A DNA stretch of 64,000 nucleotides from DAIOEK01 sp963721445 (GTDB lineage: Bacteria > Chloroflexota > Anaerolineae > Anaerolineales > Anaerolineaceae): positions 806,001 through 870,000 of the forward strand of contig CAVRIZ010000005.1 in assembly GCA_963721445.1 (NCBI GenBank), in the 5' to 3' direction. Positions 1 through 8,382 of this stretch are shown one piece after another (the first letter of the stretch is position 1; each line of letters opens with the position of its first letter). The position numbers were made by a program, and so were the translations under genes. The notes below the pieces were generated by a model that was not told where the DNA came from, did no database searches, and saw only the letters and a program-made list of their open reading frames with translations.

Positions 1-633
1 GGAATTCCTTTCTCCAATTGTTTTGCCATGGATTTCGCGATTCCGGTTTCGCGCGATCCAACACAAATCAAAGTTGGCGATTTTGTCATGGATGGCATCG
101 CAATTTCTCCGTAACATTGCATAACAGTAGAAAAAGATTTCACCGAGAACGATTCAAAATCGGCTGACATCGAAGGCAAGTATTTAGGCGGAATACCAAA
201 CTGTTTTGCCACCATTTCAGCTAATTGTTTCGGTGATAGCATCTTCATGACCGGTTCATTCAAGCGCTGCAAATTGATCAACCAGCGGTTCAGGCGTGTG
301 GATGTGCCACTCAGGAGAACATGGTCAACCAACTCCGGGTAATGGAACATCAATCGCCTGGGCAACAACACCACCGAAAGACAAACCTATCAAATGGGCT
401 TTTCCGCCTGGCGCCAATTTATGGATAAGCTCAGCCAGTCTGTCCAGCGTATCTGGCATGGAAAAGGGGATTTCGGCACTGCGGGCATGACCCGGCAGGT
501 CAGGAACAATGCAATAATATTCATTCAGTCTATCGATTTGCGGCTGCCACATCCTGCCGCTCAGGGGTGAGCCGTGCAAGAATACTATAGCCGGATTTGC
601 GGGGTTACCAAATTCCTGGCAATACATTTCCAT
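1..633 (-). CDS. Alpha/beta hydrolase, partial and frameshifted
   Basis: The N-terminal part (633 down to about 355) shows an alpha/beta-hydrolase fold: an oxyanion-loop motif FLHGSPLSGRMW, the PDLPGHARS strand-turn, and the nucleophile elbow GLSFGG with Ser as nucleophile. The frame then reaches a stop at 325. The next frame continues without a gap as MFHYPELVDHVLLSGTS and runs off the left edge of the window, so a one-base shift near 350-358 splits a single gene. The C-terminal end, with the catalytic His, lies outside the window. The substrate cannot be told; esterase, lactonase or haloperoxidase-like enzymes share this pattern. The break may be an assembly error. Confidence 0.75.
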
Positions 634-700
634 AGCCTTACCTCATTCGATTATGACTTCATTTAGAATTAGTCGGTCGATGTCTACTTTACGAATGGCC

Positions 701-1041
701 TTACGGGTGCTTGATTCTTCGGATATCACCTTGTAATGGGATTGAAATCTCCACAAGCCCGGCAAACTGCTCGTCTTTGAACCACGGCGCATGGATCACG
801 AGTTCCTGCGAACCATCCTGCTCTTCTGTCATATAGACGCTAGTTTTCTGTCCTCCAACAGCTTCCTGACCTGCGCGCCGAAGTCGGGACCGTGGCAGTC
901 GAACATGCTGGAGCCGATGAGGTTCTTTCCACCAGATGATGCGAAGTAATCCGCAATCTTTTTATTCATCACCAGGATTTTCCCCTCGGTATCGCAAACC
1001 GAGATCATCCCGGGTAATCCATCGATCCAATCGTTATCCAT
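701..1041 (-). CDS. Small PAS-domain protein, frameshifted
   Basis: The start is set at the ATG at 1041 (MDNDWIDGLPGM). The first 70 residues look like a PAS sensor fold: ISVCDTEGKILVMNKKIADYF is the typical start, then a linker with a DCHGPDFGAQV turn. The frame stops at 829, but another frame continues with SVYMTEEQDGSQELVIHAPWF and on to FAGLVEISIPLQGD, which looks like the last PAS strands, ending with TAA at 701-703. Restoring one A in the AAAA run near 838 joins both parts into one protein of about 112 residues. No output domain is visible, so it is probably a stand-alone sensor or a relic. The ligand is unknown. Confidence 0.65.
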
Positions 1042-1258
1042 CTTCACTCCATTCTGTGTATTTTGTCTAATTATAGAGTGACTTGTTATAAGAGACGTCA
1101 TAAACAAAAGAAGGTCCTATGAAAGCCAGAGAGGTTAAGCATTTACATCGAATTTACTTTACTAAGAGATGTAGGATATTCGATGGCAGGATATTTTCTG
1201 TTTCGTTGGTTTGAGACACAGGCAAGGAAACGCGGAACACTTGAAACTGTATAACTTC

Positions 1259-1837
1259 CTATTTTTGCAATGCACTTTCAAGCCGCAGGATCTGCGCTTC
1301 CAATCCCTGGATTCGGGTAAGCAATTCCTGATGCCGTTTTGTTTCCAGGTCGAACTCTTTTGAAATAAAGGAAATACCGCCATCAGGTTCCATAATCGCC
1401 TCATCCACCTGATCGAGGGATTCGATTCCGGCTTTATGAGCTGCGACTAAAAGCTCATTAAGATCGATTGCTTCCTTTTTAAGGACAGCATTTTGAACCA
1501 CACCTTTTTCGATCAGACGGGTTTCCTTTCCTTCCATTAAATTCTCCGCATTCTTATTCCGGTGGATCGCTCTAACGACGAGCCAGTTAACCAGGAGTAA
1601 GGTCGCCCCACCGATCAACCCACCCAACAGGGAAGTGTCATTCCCGATGATCGCATTTTGCACCGTATTCGATATGGTCAATAACACCACCAGATCAAAC
1701 GGATTTAATTGGGCCAATTCCCGTTTACCGGCTAGTCGCAACCCGATAATTAAGAAGAGGTATACCGCGATTGGTCGGATGATTTTTTCGAGAATGGGGA
1801 TTGATATAACGAAAAGATTATTCCAAATTGATTCCAT
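1259..1837 (-). CDS. DUF421 (YetF-like) membrane protein
   Basis: This 192-residue protein has three N-terminal hydrophobic segments (roughly residues 8-35, 43-62 and 68-88). They hold the family signature RLAGKRELAQLNPFDLVVLL and ISNTVQNAI. A cytoplasmic domain with GKETRLIEKGVVQ and LNELLVAAHKAGI follows, which is the YetF/DUF421 pattern. A short coiled coil (about residues 165-190) ends the protein and is not part of the usual family core. DUF421 proteins are widespread membrane proteins without a settled function. A GGAGG-type ribosome site precedes the ATG. The gene lies just downstream of a CPBP protease gene on the same strand. Confidence 0.88.
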   Translation of the reverse strand: MESIWNNLFVISIPILEKIIRPIAVYLFLIIGLRLAGKRELAQLNPFDLVVLLTISNTVQNAIIGNDTSLLGGLIGGATLLLVNWLVVRAIHRNKNAENLMEGKETRLIEKGVVQNAVLKKEAIDLNELLVAAHKAGIESLDQVDEAIMEPDGGISFISKEFDLETKRHQELLTRIQGLEAQILRLESALQK

Positions 1838-1856
1838 GATTTCCTCCCGTGGAGAA

Positions 1857-2759
1857 TCAGGGTGTTTCTGAATTTACATCGTTAGTTTGCACTTGAGCGG
1901 TTATCCATCGTTGAATCAGGAGAATAAAAATGATCGCCGCTGCCAGAAAGCTTAAGAGGGAATATATTGGATCCAGGCCATTGGCCATAAAAATGGCCGG
2001 CGAAGGTAATGCGGAACCTTCATAATTGGCTACTATTACTGCGAAAAGATTATTCGCTGCGTGAACCCCCAATGCAAGTTCCAATGATTGGTAACGTAGA
2101 GTCATCCAGGTCAAGAATGCCCCGAAAGAGAAATAGTAAAAGGCTAACAACATAAAGTCGATCTGCATTTCAGGATTTAAAAAATGGGGAACAGCAAAAA
2201 GAATTCCTGATACCACAATCAGGACGGTTTTATTTCGGGTGATCCTTCCCAATCCCTGTAAGAGGTAACCCCGGAACATCCATTCTTCCGCAGTCGTCTG
2301 GATGGGGGTTAGGAGTAATGCGGTCAAGGCGAATGGGAGCCATTGCCTGAGATCAAACGCCAGCTTGTAAGTACCTGGGTGCAGAAGAACATCTCCCAGG
2401 GTTACCCAGATTGACAGAAAGAACCAGAGCAACCCAGGCAGCCAAATTTTTCTCCAATCCAATTTTCGCTGAGGAGTCATTATTGTAAGCAGCGGCCGTT
2501 TGTGGATATACCGGATCGCGAGGAATATAGCCAGTAAAAAGCATAGAAATGAAAAACTCTGTGTCAGGTAGCTCAGGTAAAGATTGTTGGTTCTTTCAAG
2601 GATATAGACAACAGCATAGGGCATGGCTCCAATGATCTGCCAAAGGAAAATGATGAGGAAAAATGAGAGCAAATAACGATACCAGTGGTTCTTCCCCTGG
2701 TCGGATACTGCCAGGAACGGGTTTTCCACATTATTCCTGCTGGAGTCTCCATCATCCAT
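1857..2759 (-). CDS. CPBP-family intramembrane metalloprotease
   Basis: The protein has 300 residues and about eight membrane segments. It carries the three CPBP (Abi/CAAX-like) motifs: TAEEWMFRGYLLQ (the EExxxR glutamates), FAVPHFLN, and a late HAANNLF. Family members cleave or sense membrane-bound substrates; in bacteria many are linked to bacteriocin immunity or protein export, but no specific substrate is indicated here. Its ATG overlaps the stop of the upstream SRPBCC gene by one base (TAATG), so the two are probably translationally coupled. A small membrane gene (DUF421) follows 20 bases downstream. Confidence 0.88.
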   Translation of the reverse strand: MDDGDSSRNNVENPFLAVSDQGKNHWYRYLLSFFLIIFLWQIIGAMPYAVVYILERTNNLYLSYLTQSFSFLCFLLAIFLAIRYIHKRPLLTIMTPQRKLDWRKIWLPGLLWFFLSIWVTLGDVLLHPGTYKLAFDLRQWLPFALTALLLTPIQTTAEEWMFRGYLLQGLGRITRNKTVLIVVSGILFAVPHFLNPEMQIDFMLLAFYYFSFGAFLTWMTLRYQSLELALGVHAANNLFAVIVANYEGSALPSPAIFMANGLDPIYSLLSFLAAAIIFILLIQRWITAQVQTNDVNSETP

Positions 2760-3166
2760 TAGATTAATCCAGCCTTCCCCTGGAAATATCCTTGCATCGG
2801 GGCGAGATAATAATCTTCCCAGCCCTCTTCAAACTCATCCTCTCGTCCTTCAGGAAGATGGGAATGCGTCAGAACCATCCGGCAACCCTCCGCCTCTGGC
2901 AGGATGAGAATATCCAGAATTGAATCTTCATCTTCAGGATCAAAATCGGTTGTACGCCAACGCATCACGATATGGAATTTCGGCTCCAAGAGGGCATACG
3001 TCCCATAAATATACCCTTCCCAGGCTGTGAATTTACCCCCCACTTTCGGGTCGGATTGCGCAGGAGAATTGGTGAAACCGGCATGTTCTACTGGATCCAA
3101 CCAGGCGTCATATACAGTTTCCATATTGACAGGGAATAATGCGGCTAATTGAATTATATCTGGCAC
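2759..3166 (-). CDS. SRPBCC (AHSA1-like) domain protein
   Basis: I place the start at a GTG at 3166, because a strong GGAGGA lies four bases before it; the longer reading frame back to 3226 would overlap the preceding gene. The product (about 135 residues) begins IIQLAALFPVNMETVYDAWLD. It continues with VGGKFTAWEGYIYG, HIVMRWRTTDF and a C-terminal GWEDYYLAPMQGYF. These are hallmarks of the AHSA1/START-like SRPBCC fold that binds hydrophobic ligands or partners. A paralogue lies at 19330-19807 in this window. No catalytic function can be assigned. Confidence 0.8.
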   Translation of the reverse strand: MPDIIQLAALFPVNMETVYDAWLDPVEHAGFTNSPAQSDPKVGGKFTAWEGYIYGTYALLEPKFHIVMRWRTTDFDPEDEDSILDILILPEAEGCRMVLTHSHLPEGREDEFEEGWEDYYLAPMQGYFQGKAGLI

Positions 3167-3188
3167 GAGATCCTCCACAAACCAAACA

Positions 3189-3662
3189 TTAGTGCTTTCC
3201 AAGTAACTGATCGATCGATGTTGCAATCCGTTTCGCTCTGGTTTCCGGCTTTTTTGCGTCTTCTATCGCTTCGATATATTCTCTTTGATGAGTGAATGAG
3301 AGCTTTTGCCACCTTATTCTGGCTGCGGGATGCGAATCCAAAGCAGACTGAAAGTCAGGAGGCACATCAACAACACGCGGTTCAAGATCCTGTACCAACT
3401 CCACCTGCACGATCTCTCCTGCCTTTACACCAATGGCGTCTCTTAAATTCCGGTTTATTCCCAAGTAATGGACGCCACCGTATGGCGCAATACTTGAACG
3501 GATTGTGTGTCCATTGATCGTGCCTCTCACTGCAACTCGAGCTCGCGTTCCCCACACTTCAAGGATATTAAATGGAATGGCGATAAAGGTGGCAGAGCTA
3601 TCTGGTTCACGGGTCAAAGTGGCAGAAAAAACCAGCATTTCCATTTTAGTCTCACCGACCAT
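3189..3662 (-). CDS. DUF1905 / YdeI-type domain protein
   Basis: The protein has 157 residues. The first 95 form a DUF1905 beta-barrel with FNILEVWGTRARVAVRGTING, PYGGVHYLGINRNLRDAIG and the strand EIVQVELVQD. The C-terminal 60 residues contain FQSALDSHPAARIRWQKLSFTH and the basic EYIEAIEDAKKPETRAKRIA helix, typical of the YdeI/OmpD-associated family. The function is not established; YdeI-like proteins have been linked to resistance against cationic peptides. The ATG at 3662 is preceded by AAGGAG at good spacing. The gene overlaps the 5' leader of the SRPBCC gene, so it probably heads a four-gene operon down to 1259. Confidence 0.82.
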   Translation of the reverse strand: MVGETKMEMLVFSATLTREPDSSATFIAIPFNILEVWGTRARVAVRGTINGHTIRSSIAPYGGVHYLGINRNLRDAIGVKAGEIVQVELVQDLEPRVVDVPPDFQSALDSHPAARIRWQKLSFTHQREYIEAIEDAKKPETRAKRIATSIDQLLGKH

Positions 3663-3761
3663 CACATATCTCCTTATGTAGTAATTCTATATCAGGATAC
3701 AGTTGCAACCAATAAATGGATGATTCCATATACAAACTTATGATTCAGTATGTTCATAAAC

Positions 3762-3789
3762 AAAACGAGCGGTTTGAGCCGCTCGTTTT
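3762..3789 (-). terminator. Intrinsic (bidirectional) terminator
   Basis: This is a perfect 11-bp inverted repeat AAAACGAGCGG / CCGCTCGTTTT around a 6-base loop, with the A/T runs built into both ends. It lies 22 bases after the stop of the 3811-4203 membrane gene and so closes the liv operon transcript. It can also act in the other direction. Confidence 0.85.
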
Positions 3790-3810
3790 AAAAATACAAT
3801 TCCTAAACCT

Positions 3811-4203
3811 CTATTGAGCCAGCTTTTGTTTCACTTCCGGTAATTCAATATACCAAAGAATCAAACCGGAAATAATCATGGAGATGACTGTCATCACAAG
3901 GTAGGCACTATTAACAGCCTGTACGCCATTCAATTCCAACGTGGAATTCGGCATAAACATGAGTAAACGGCTGATAATATTAAAGCCTTGTGCAAAAGCA
4001 ACCAGGTAAATCGGCCACGGCGCGGATGATTTCCGCAATAACTCGACTATCCCGACGAGAGCAAGAACTACCAGAATTAATGGAAGCCACCATTCTTGTG
4101 ACTTGATATCATACGTGGAAGCGGGAAAGAGGAGAATTGGCACCAATCCAAGAATCAGGATTGTTTTTATGACAATTGGTTGGGTAAAACTGGATTGTTT
4201 CAT
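3811..4203 (-). CDS. Small four-helix membrane protein, unknown
   Basis: The protein has 130 residues and four clear hydrophobic segments (about 10-28, 37-55, 66-85 and 97-118). A short loop KSSAPWPIYL lies between the second and third segments and a charged tail PEVKQKLAQ at the end. I do not recognise a family. It follows livF by about 70 bases on the same strand and precedes the operon terminator, so it is probably co-transcribed with the branched-chain amino acid transporter. Whether it takes part in transport is unknown. Confidence 0.7.
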   Translation of the reverse strand: MKQSSFTQPIVIKTILILGLVPILLFPASTYDIKSQEWWLPLILVVLALVGIVELLRKSSAPWPIYLVAFAQGFNIISRLLMFMPNSTLELNGVQAVNSAYLVMTVISMIISGLILWYIELPEVKQKLAQ

Positions 4204-4274
4204 ATATTCTATCTTTCGTGATGTATTAGAGATGGAAATCCAATTTGATTTGACCGCTACGCTTATCCACCGAA

Positions 4275-4982
4275 TTAAACACCCAGATAAGCCGCTTTGA
4301 CCATTGGATTCTCAGCGATTTCACTTGCCTTACCAGAAAGGACGATCCTTCCAGTTTCCAATACATAGGCACGGTGGGCAATAGAAAGGGCCATTTGCGC
4401 GTTCTGCTCCACCAGCAGGATGGTGGTTCCTTCCTTGTTAATTTCCTCAATGATCCTGAATATTTCCTCAACCATGATCGGACTCAAGCCCATTGAAGGT
4501 TCATCTAACAAGATCAGGGAAGGCTTATTCATCAAACCGCGACCGGTTGCCAACATCTGCTGTTCGCCACCAGAAAGTGTGCCCCCAAGCTGATTGATTC
4601 GTTCTTTTAGACGTGGGAAGCTCCGAAATACCCTTTCCATCATTCGGTTGATCTCGGCCTTATCATTGAGAATATAAGCGCCCATTTCCAGATTTTCCCG
4701 CACTGTGAGTGGTGCAAAGATCTTTCTTCCCTCGGGTACGTGGCTAATGCCACTGCGCACGATCTTTTCAGCAGCAGTAAGGGTGATATCTTCACCCTTA
4801 AAGTGAATTGATCCACTCCGGGGACGAATTAATCCCGACAATGCACGCAAAGTAGTGGATTTTCCAGCTCCATTCGCACCGATGAGTGTAACGATCTCGC
4901 CCTCTTTCATCTCGAAAGAGACGCCTTGAAGCGCGTGAATAGCGCCATAGTACACATTCAGGTCATTTACTTCAAGATACAT
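4275..4982 (-). CDS. livF: Branched-chain amino acid ABC transporter ATPase LivF
   Basis: The protein has 235 residues, the usual LivF length. Walker A is GANGAGKST (about residues 34-42), the Q-loop sits near GISHVPEGRKIFA, the signature is LSGGEQQML, and Walker B is LILLDEPSMGLSP. The phrase VPEGRKIF and the tail ENPMVKAAYLGV are characteristic of LivF and distinguish it from LivG. It forms the cytoplasmic ATPase pair with LivG to power uptake of Leu, Ile, Val or related substrates. Its ATG lies inside the 3' end of livG (11-base overlap), so translation is coupled. Confidence 0.93.
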   Translation of the reverse strand: MYLEVNDLNVYYGAIHALQGVSFEMKEGEIVTLIGANGAGKSTTLRALSGLIRPRSGSIHFKGEDITLTAAEKIVRSGISHVPEGRKIFAPLTVRENLEMGAYILNDKAEINRMMERVFRSFPRLKERINQLGGTLSGGEQQMLATGRGLMNKPSLILLDEPSMGLSPIMVEEIFRIIEEINKEGTTILLVEQNAQMALSIAHRAYVLETGRIVLSGKASEIAENPMVKAAYLGV

Positions 4983-5772
4983 GCTTGGCTCCCTTCCCTA
5001 GATAAGCTTCAATGACTTTCGGGTTATCTTGAATTTCCCTGGGGGATCCGCGAGCAATGACTTCACCGAAATCCATTACCGTAATATGTTCACAAATTCC
5101 CATGACTACGCGCATTTGATGCTCGATGAGAAGGATGGTCAGTTTGAACTTTTCTCGAACAAAGTGGATCAAATCCATTAACTGGTTGATTTCCTTCGGA
5201 TTCATACCGGCAGCTGGTTCATCTAGTAAGAGAAGCCGAGGCTGACATGCCAGTGCGCGGGCGATCTCCACTCTGCGCTGCTCACCATACGGAAGATTTT
5301 TAGCAATCTCATTTTGTAACCGGGAAAGCTTCATCACTTCCAATAATTCTTGTGATTTCTCGGTAATTTCGCTTTCCCTTTGAGTGAATCGGCTATTAGA
5401 AACGATGCTATCAAACATGCTGTAATTAGAAGTCGGATGGAATGCGATCCGAACATTGTCCAAAACCGATAGATTCGAGAACAAACGAATATTCTGGAAT
5501 GTTCTACCGATTCCGGTGCGTGTGATCTCATGCGGTTCAAACCCTACCAGGTTGATCCCATAGAATTTGATACTGCCTTTCGTGGGCAGGTAGATACCGG
5601 TGATCTGGTTAAATACCGTGGTTTTACCAGCGCCATTCGGACCAATCAAACCTGCGAGATCACCATCATTGATGGTCAGATTAAAATCATTTACCGCACG
5701 CAAACCACCAAAGTTTTTTGTCAGGTTTTCGACCTGCAAAACAGGAGTGGAGTTTTCAGTAGGTGTATTCAT
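4972..5772 (-). CDS. livG: Branched-chain amino acid ABC transporter ATPase LivG
   Basis: I start at the ATG at 5772 (MNTPTENSTPVLQV), which overlaps the livM stop as ATGA; a longer open frame reaches 5919 but would lie within livM. Walker A is GPNGAGKTT, the LivG-specific segment is GIGRTFQNIRLF, the signature region is PYGEQRRVEIARAL, and Walker B is LLLLDEPAAGMNP. The C-terminus IQDNPKVIEAYLGKG is typical of LivG. The product has about 266 residues. It works with LivF on the inner face of the membrane to drive the LivH-LivM permease. Confidence 0.93.
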   Translation of the reverse strand: MNTPTENSTPVLQVENLTKNFGGLRAVNDFNLTINDGDLAGLIGPNGAGKTTVFNQITGIYLPTKGSIKFYGINLVGFEPHEITRTGIGRTFQNIRLFSNLSVLDNVRIAFHPTSNYSMFDSIVSNSRFTQRESEITEKSQELLEVMKLSRLQNEIAKNLPYGEQRRVEIARALACQPRLLLLDEPAAGMNPKEINQLMDLIHFVREKFKLTILLIEHQMRVVMGICEHITVMDFGEVIARGSPREIQDNPKVIEAYLGKGAKHVS

Positions 5773-7160
5773 GCTGCTTTTTCTCCTGTTTGTTCTTTCG
5801 CCTTCCGGACAGGAACAACCACACTCTTCAGGAATCCCCATTCGACCTTTCCCAGTAATCCCTGAGGGCGAATGAGCATAAGCAGAAGGAGCGTGAGCGG
5901 GTACAACACATACCTCCATGATGGCGCTTCAGGGCTGATCTTGCCAAGAACTTCTCGTAACATGCCTTCCAGGAAGAATATCCATCCGAAAGAAGCAGTA
6001 ACCGTTCCAGTCATACTACCCAATCCGCCGAAAACGACAATGATCAATGGGTTGAATCCCACCAAAAAGTCGAAGGCTTTTGGACTGAGGAAACCGATGT
6101 AGTGGGCGTAAACAGCTCCGCCAAGACCCGCGAAGAGGCTGCCTATTACAAAGGACATTAGCTTAGTACCTGCAACGTCAATTCCCATGGATCTTGCTGC
6201 GGTTTCGTCTTCGCGTACAGATAAGATTGATCGTCCAGTGGAAGATTTGAGCAAATTACGCATGACGATGATGATCAACAGCAGGAATGAGAATGCCCAA
6301 AACCAGGTTGTCAGTTTGGGTATTCCGATCATACCTCTCCCTCCCTTCATCTCAGGGAATGGCAGGATGGTGTCTGAGTTGACCATCAGGGTATATATGA
6401 CGATGGAAAAGCCGAGTGTTGCGATCCCAAAGTAATCGGAACCAAGTGAAAGGACTGGCAAACCGAAGAGGAAGCTTACCTCTGCAGCGAACAATCCGGC
6501 GAAAATTACAGCCAGGAAAAACACGATCTGCAGAGATAGACCTTGTGCCAAAGGTCCAGGCAACAGGTTAGTACCCAGCATGGGATTTATACTTGGCGCA
6601 ATTGAACTGCCAATAAAGAATGCCACCGCACCAGCAATAATCACACCGATTAAGTAGAGAGCAAAGGAAGAAAGGACTGGCATTCGGCGCAGGTTACTGA
6701 GAAATCGATTGATCCCCCAGATTGTTAGTCCGCCGAGAATAACGCCCAAACCTAATACCAGCAAACCGCTTAAATCACCGTTCACCCAGCGGTAAGTGAT
6801 ATCAGCCGCGGCGTATGCGCCAATACCGTAAAATCCCCACTGCCCAAGGCTGAACTGCCCATTGAAACCATAGATCAGGTTCAATCCAAGGGCAACCATG
6901 GCCATAGTACACGCCTGGTATAACAAACCACTGTCGAAGTTATTAAGCAGGGTAAACCCAAAGACACCGGTTAGAGCCAATTGGATCACACCAAAGGCGA
7001 TGATAGCACCAACGCATTTAACCAGGATACTCAGGTTCACCTCTCTGCCAGCGATCTTCACCGGCTTGACATTCAATCCCAATACCCAGAACAGTCCGTA
7101 AAGGTATGCAATTACGGCGACAATTTTGACTAAAGAAAAGATCATACTAGTGATGTCCAT
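5769..7160 (-). CDS. livM: Branched-chain amino acid ABC transporter permease LivM
   Basis: The protein has 463 residues, longer than the typical 300-420. It carries an N-terminal extension with two hydrophobic helices before the conserved core. The core includes LNLIYGFNGQFSLGQWGFYGIGAY, SDYFGIATLGFSI, and the cytoplasmic coupling segment SVREDETAARSMGID near residue 325. About ten membrane segments are visible. The stop overlaps the livG start (ATGA), so translation is coupled. It forms the translocation channel with LivH. Confidence 0.92.
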   Translation of the reverse strand: MDITSMIFSLVKIVAVIAYLYGLFWVLGLNVKPVKIAGREVNLSILVKCVGAIIAFGVIQLALTGVFGFTLLNNFDSGLLYQACTMAMVALGLNLIYGFNGQFSLGQWGFYGIGAYAAADITYRWVNGDLSGLLVLGLGVILGGLTIWGINRFLSNLRRMPVLSSFALYLIGVIIAGAVAFFIGSSIAPSINPMLGTNLLPGPLAQGLSLQIVFFLAVIFAGLFAAEVSFLFGLPVLSLGSDYFGIATLGFSIVIYTLMVNSDTILPFPEMKGGRGMIGIPKLTTWFWAFSFLLLIIIVMRNLLKSSTGRSILSVREDETAARSMGIDVAGTKLMSFVIGSLFAGLGGAVYAHYIGFLSPKAFDFLVGFNPLIIVVFGGLGSMTGTVTASFGWIFFLEGMLREVLGKISPEAPSWRYVLYPLTLLLLMLIRPQGLLGKVEWGFLKSVVVPVRKAKEQTGEKAA

Positions 7161-7171
7161 AGGTATCTCTC

Positions 7172-8296
7172 TTAAGCTTTCTCATTTTCTGGCTCACCAA
7201 AGATACCGGTAGGACGGATCAGGAGAACCAGGATAAGGATTGAAAAAGCTATTGCATCACGCATTGGTGTAGAAATGTACGAAGAGGTCATGGATTCAGC
7301 CTGTCCCATAATGAGCGCCCCAACAAATGCGCCGGGAATACTTCCAATACCTCCAAGTACCGCTGCAACAAACGCTTTCAAACCCGGATATACACCCATC
7401 AATGTCTTGATCGAAGGGTAGGCGATCGCATAAAGAACTCCACCCAGCGCAGCGAAAGCGGCTCCAATCGCAAAGGTGAATGAAATAACCTGATCTACCT
7501 GAATACCCATCAAACGGGAGGTGGGTTTATCGAATGAAGTTGCCCGCATTGCAATGCCGATCTTGGTTCGCCTTACCAGGTACTGTAGAAAAACTTGAAC
7601 CAGGATGGTTGCGATGATGATGATAACAAGAATATTGCTGAATGTGACTGCGCCATCAGGAAGGGCAGTTCCAGATTCCAATAGATGAACTCCATCCTTG
7701 ATATACCAGGTTACAACTTCAAAAGGACGAGTATATGGTATGAAACGTGCGGAAAAAACGAAATTTAAAAGTCCAAAATATTCCAGGAAAAAGGATACCC
7801 CGATCGCAGTAATCAGAGCTGCAATCCTCGGCGCATCACGAAGTGGTTTATAAGCAACCCGTTCGATCGTGACAGCCAATAAAACACAAATCACCATCGA
7901 TAATAATATCGTGGTAACTGTACCGACAATCATCGCCAGCATCGGATCGATTGCGGGGAAGAGTTTTAATGGCCATTGATGTAATTGGAATTTTTCAACC
8001 GCGAAGAAACTAACAAACGCACCGACCATGAAAACATCGCCATGTGCGAAATTGATCAGTTTTACAATACCATATACCATGGTATAGCCAAGCGCGATCA
8101 AACCATACACAAAACCCAGTTGTAAACCATTGATCACATTTTGAACGAACAGATGTGGTTTATCAAATAGATTGATAATTAATACATAAGCAGCTGCGGC
8201 ACCAAGAAAAATCAGAAAAATTTTTCCTATCCACGCCAAAAAGGATTTTGGCGAGACGATTATGGGCGGTTTGGGCGTTCTGGTTGCAGGAAGCAT
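7172..8296 (-). CDS. livH: Branched-chain amino acid ABC transporter permease LivH
   Basis: The protein has 374 residues. The first 70 are an extension with one extra hydrophobic helix (FLAWIGKIFLIFLGAAAAYVLI). Typical LivH sequence follows: NGLQLGFVYGLIALGYTMVYGIVKLINFAHGDVFM, given here only as positions about 55-90, then the coupling region MRATSFDKPTSRLMGI and a late FVAAVLGGIGSIPGAFVGAL. The ATG has an AAGGAG site 8 bases upstream. It lies downstream of a terminator that separates it from the binding-protein gene, so its expression is probably lower than that of the binding protein. Confidence 0.92.
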   Translation of the reverse strand: MLPATRTPKPPIIVSPKSFLAWIGKIFLIFLGAAAAYVLIINLFDKPHLFVQNVINGLQLGFVYGLIALGYTMVYGIVKLINFAHGDVFMVGAFVSFFAVEKFQLHQWPLKLFPAIDPMLAMIVGTVTTILLSMVICVLLAVTIERVAYKPLRDAPRIAALITAIGVSFFLEYFGLLNFVFSARFIPYTRPFEVVTWYIKDGVHLLESGTALPDGAVTFSNILVIIIIATILVQVFLQYLVRRTKIGIAMRATSFDKPTSRLMGIQVDQVISFTFAIGAAFAALGGVLYAIAYPSIKTLMGVYPGLKAFVAAVLGGIGSIPGAFVGALIMGQAESMTSSYISTPMRDAIAFSILILVLLIRPTGIFGEPENEKA

Positions 8297-8334
8297 ACTT
8301 AAGCTCTCCTTGGGTACATTGGTATTTAAATCAC

Positions 8335-8365
8335 AAAAACGGGGGCAGTAAGATTACCTGCCCCC
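8335..8365 (-). terminator. Intercistronic terminator between binding protein and livH
   Basis: On the minus strand an 8-bp stem GGGGGCAG / CTGCCCCC is followed by G and five T. It sits between the stop of the binding-protein gene (8383) and the start of livH (8296). Such hairpins commonly let the soluble binding protein be made in excess over the membrane and ATPase subunits. Partial read-through is expected. Confidence 0.8.
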
Positions 8366-8382
8366 TTTTTGGCTAACAGTGT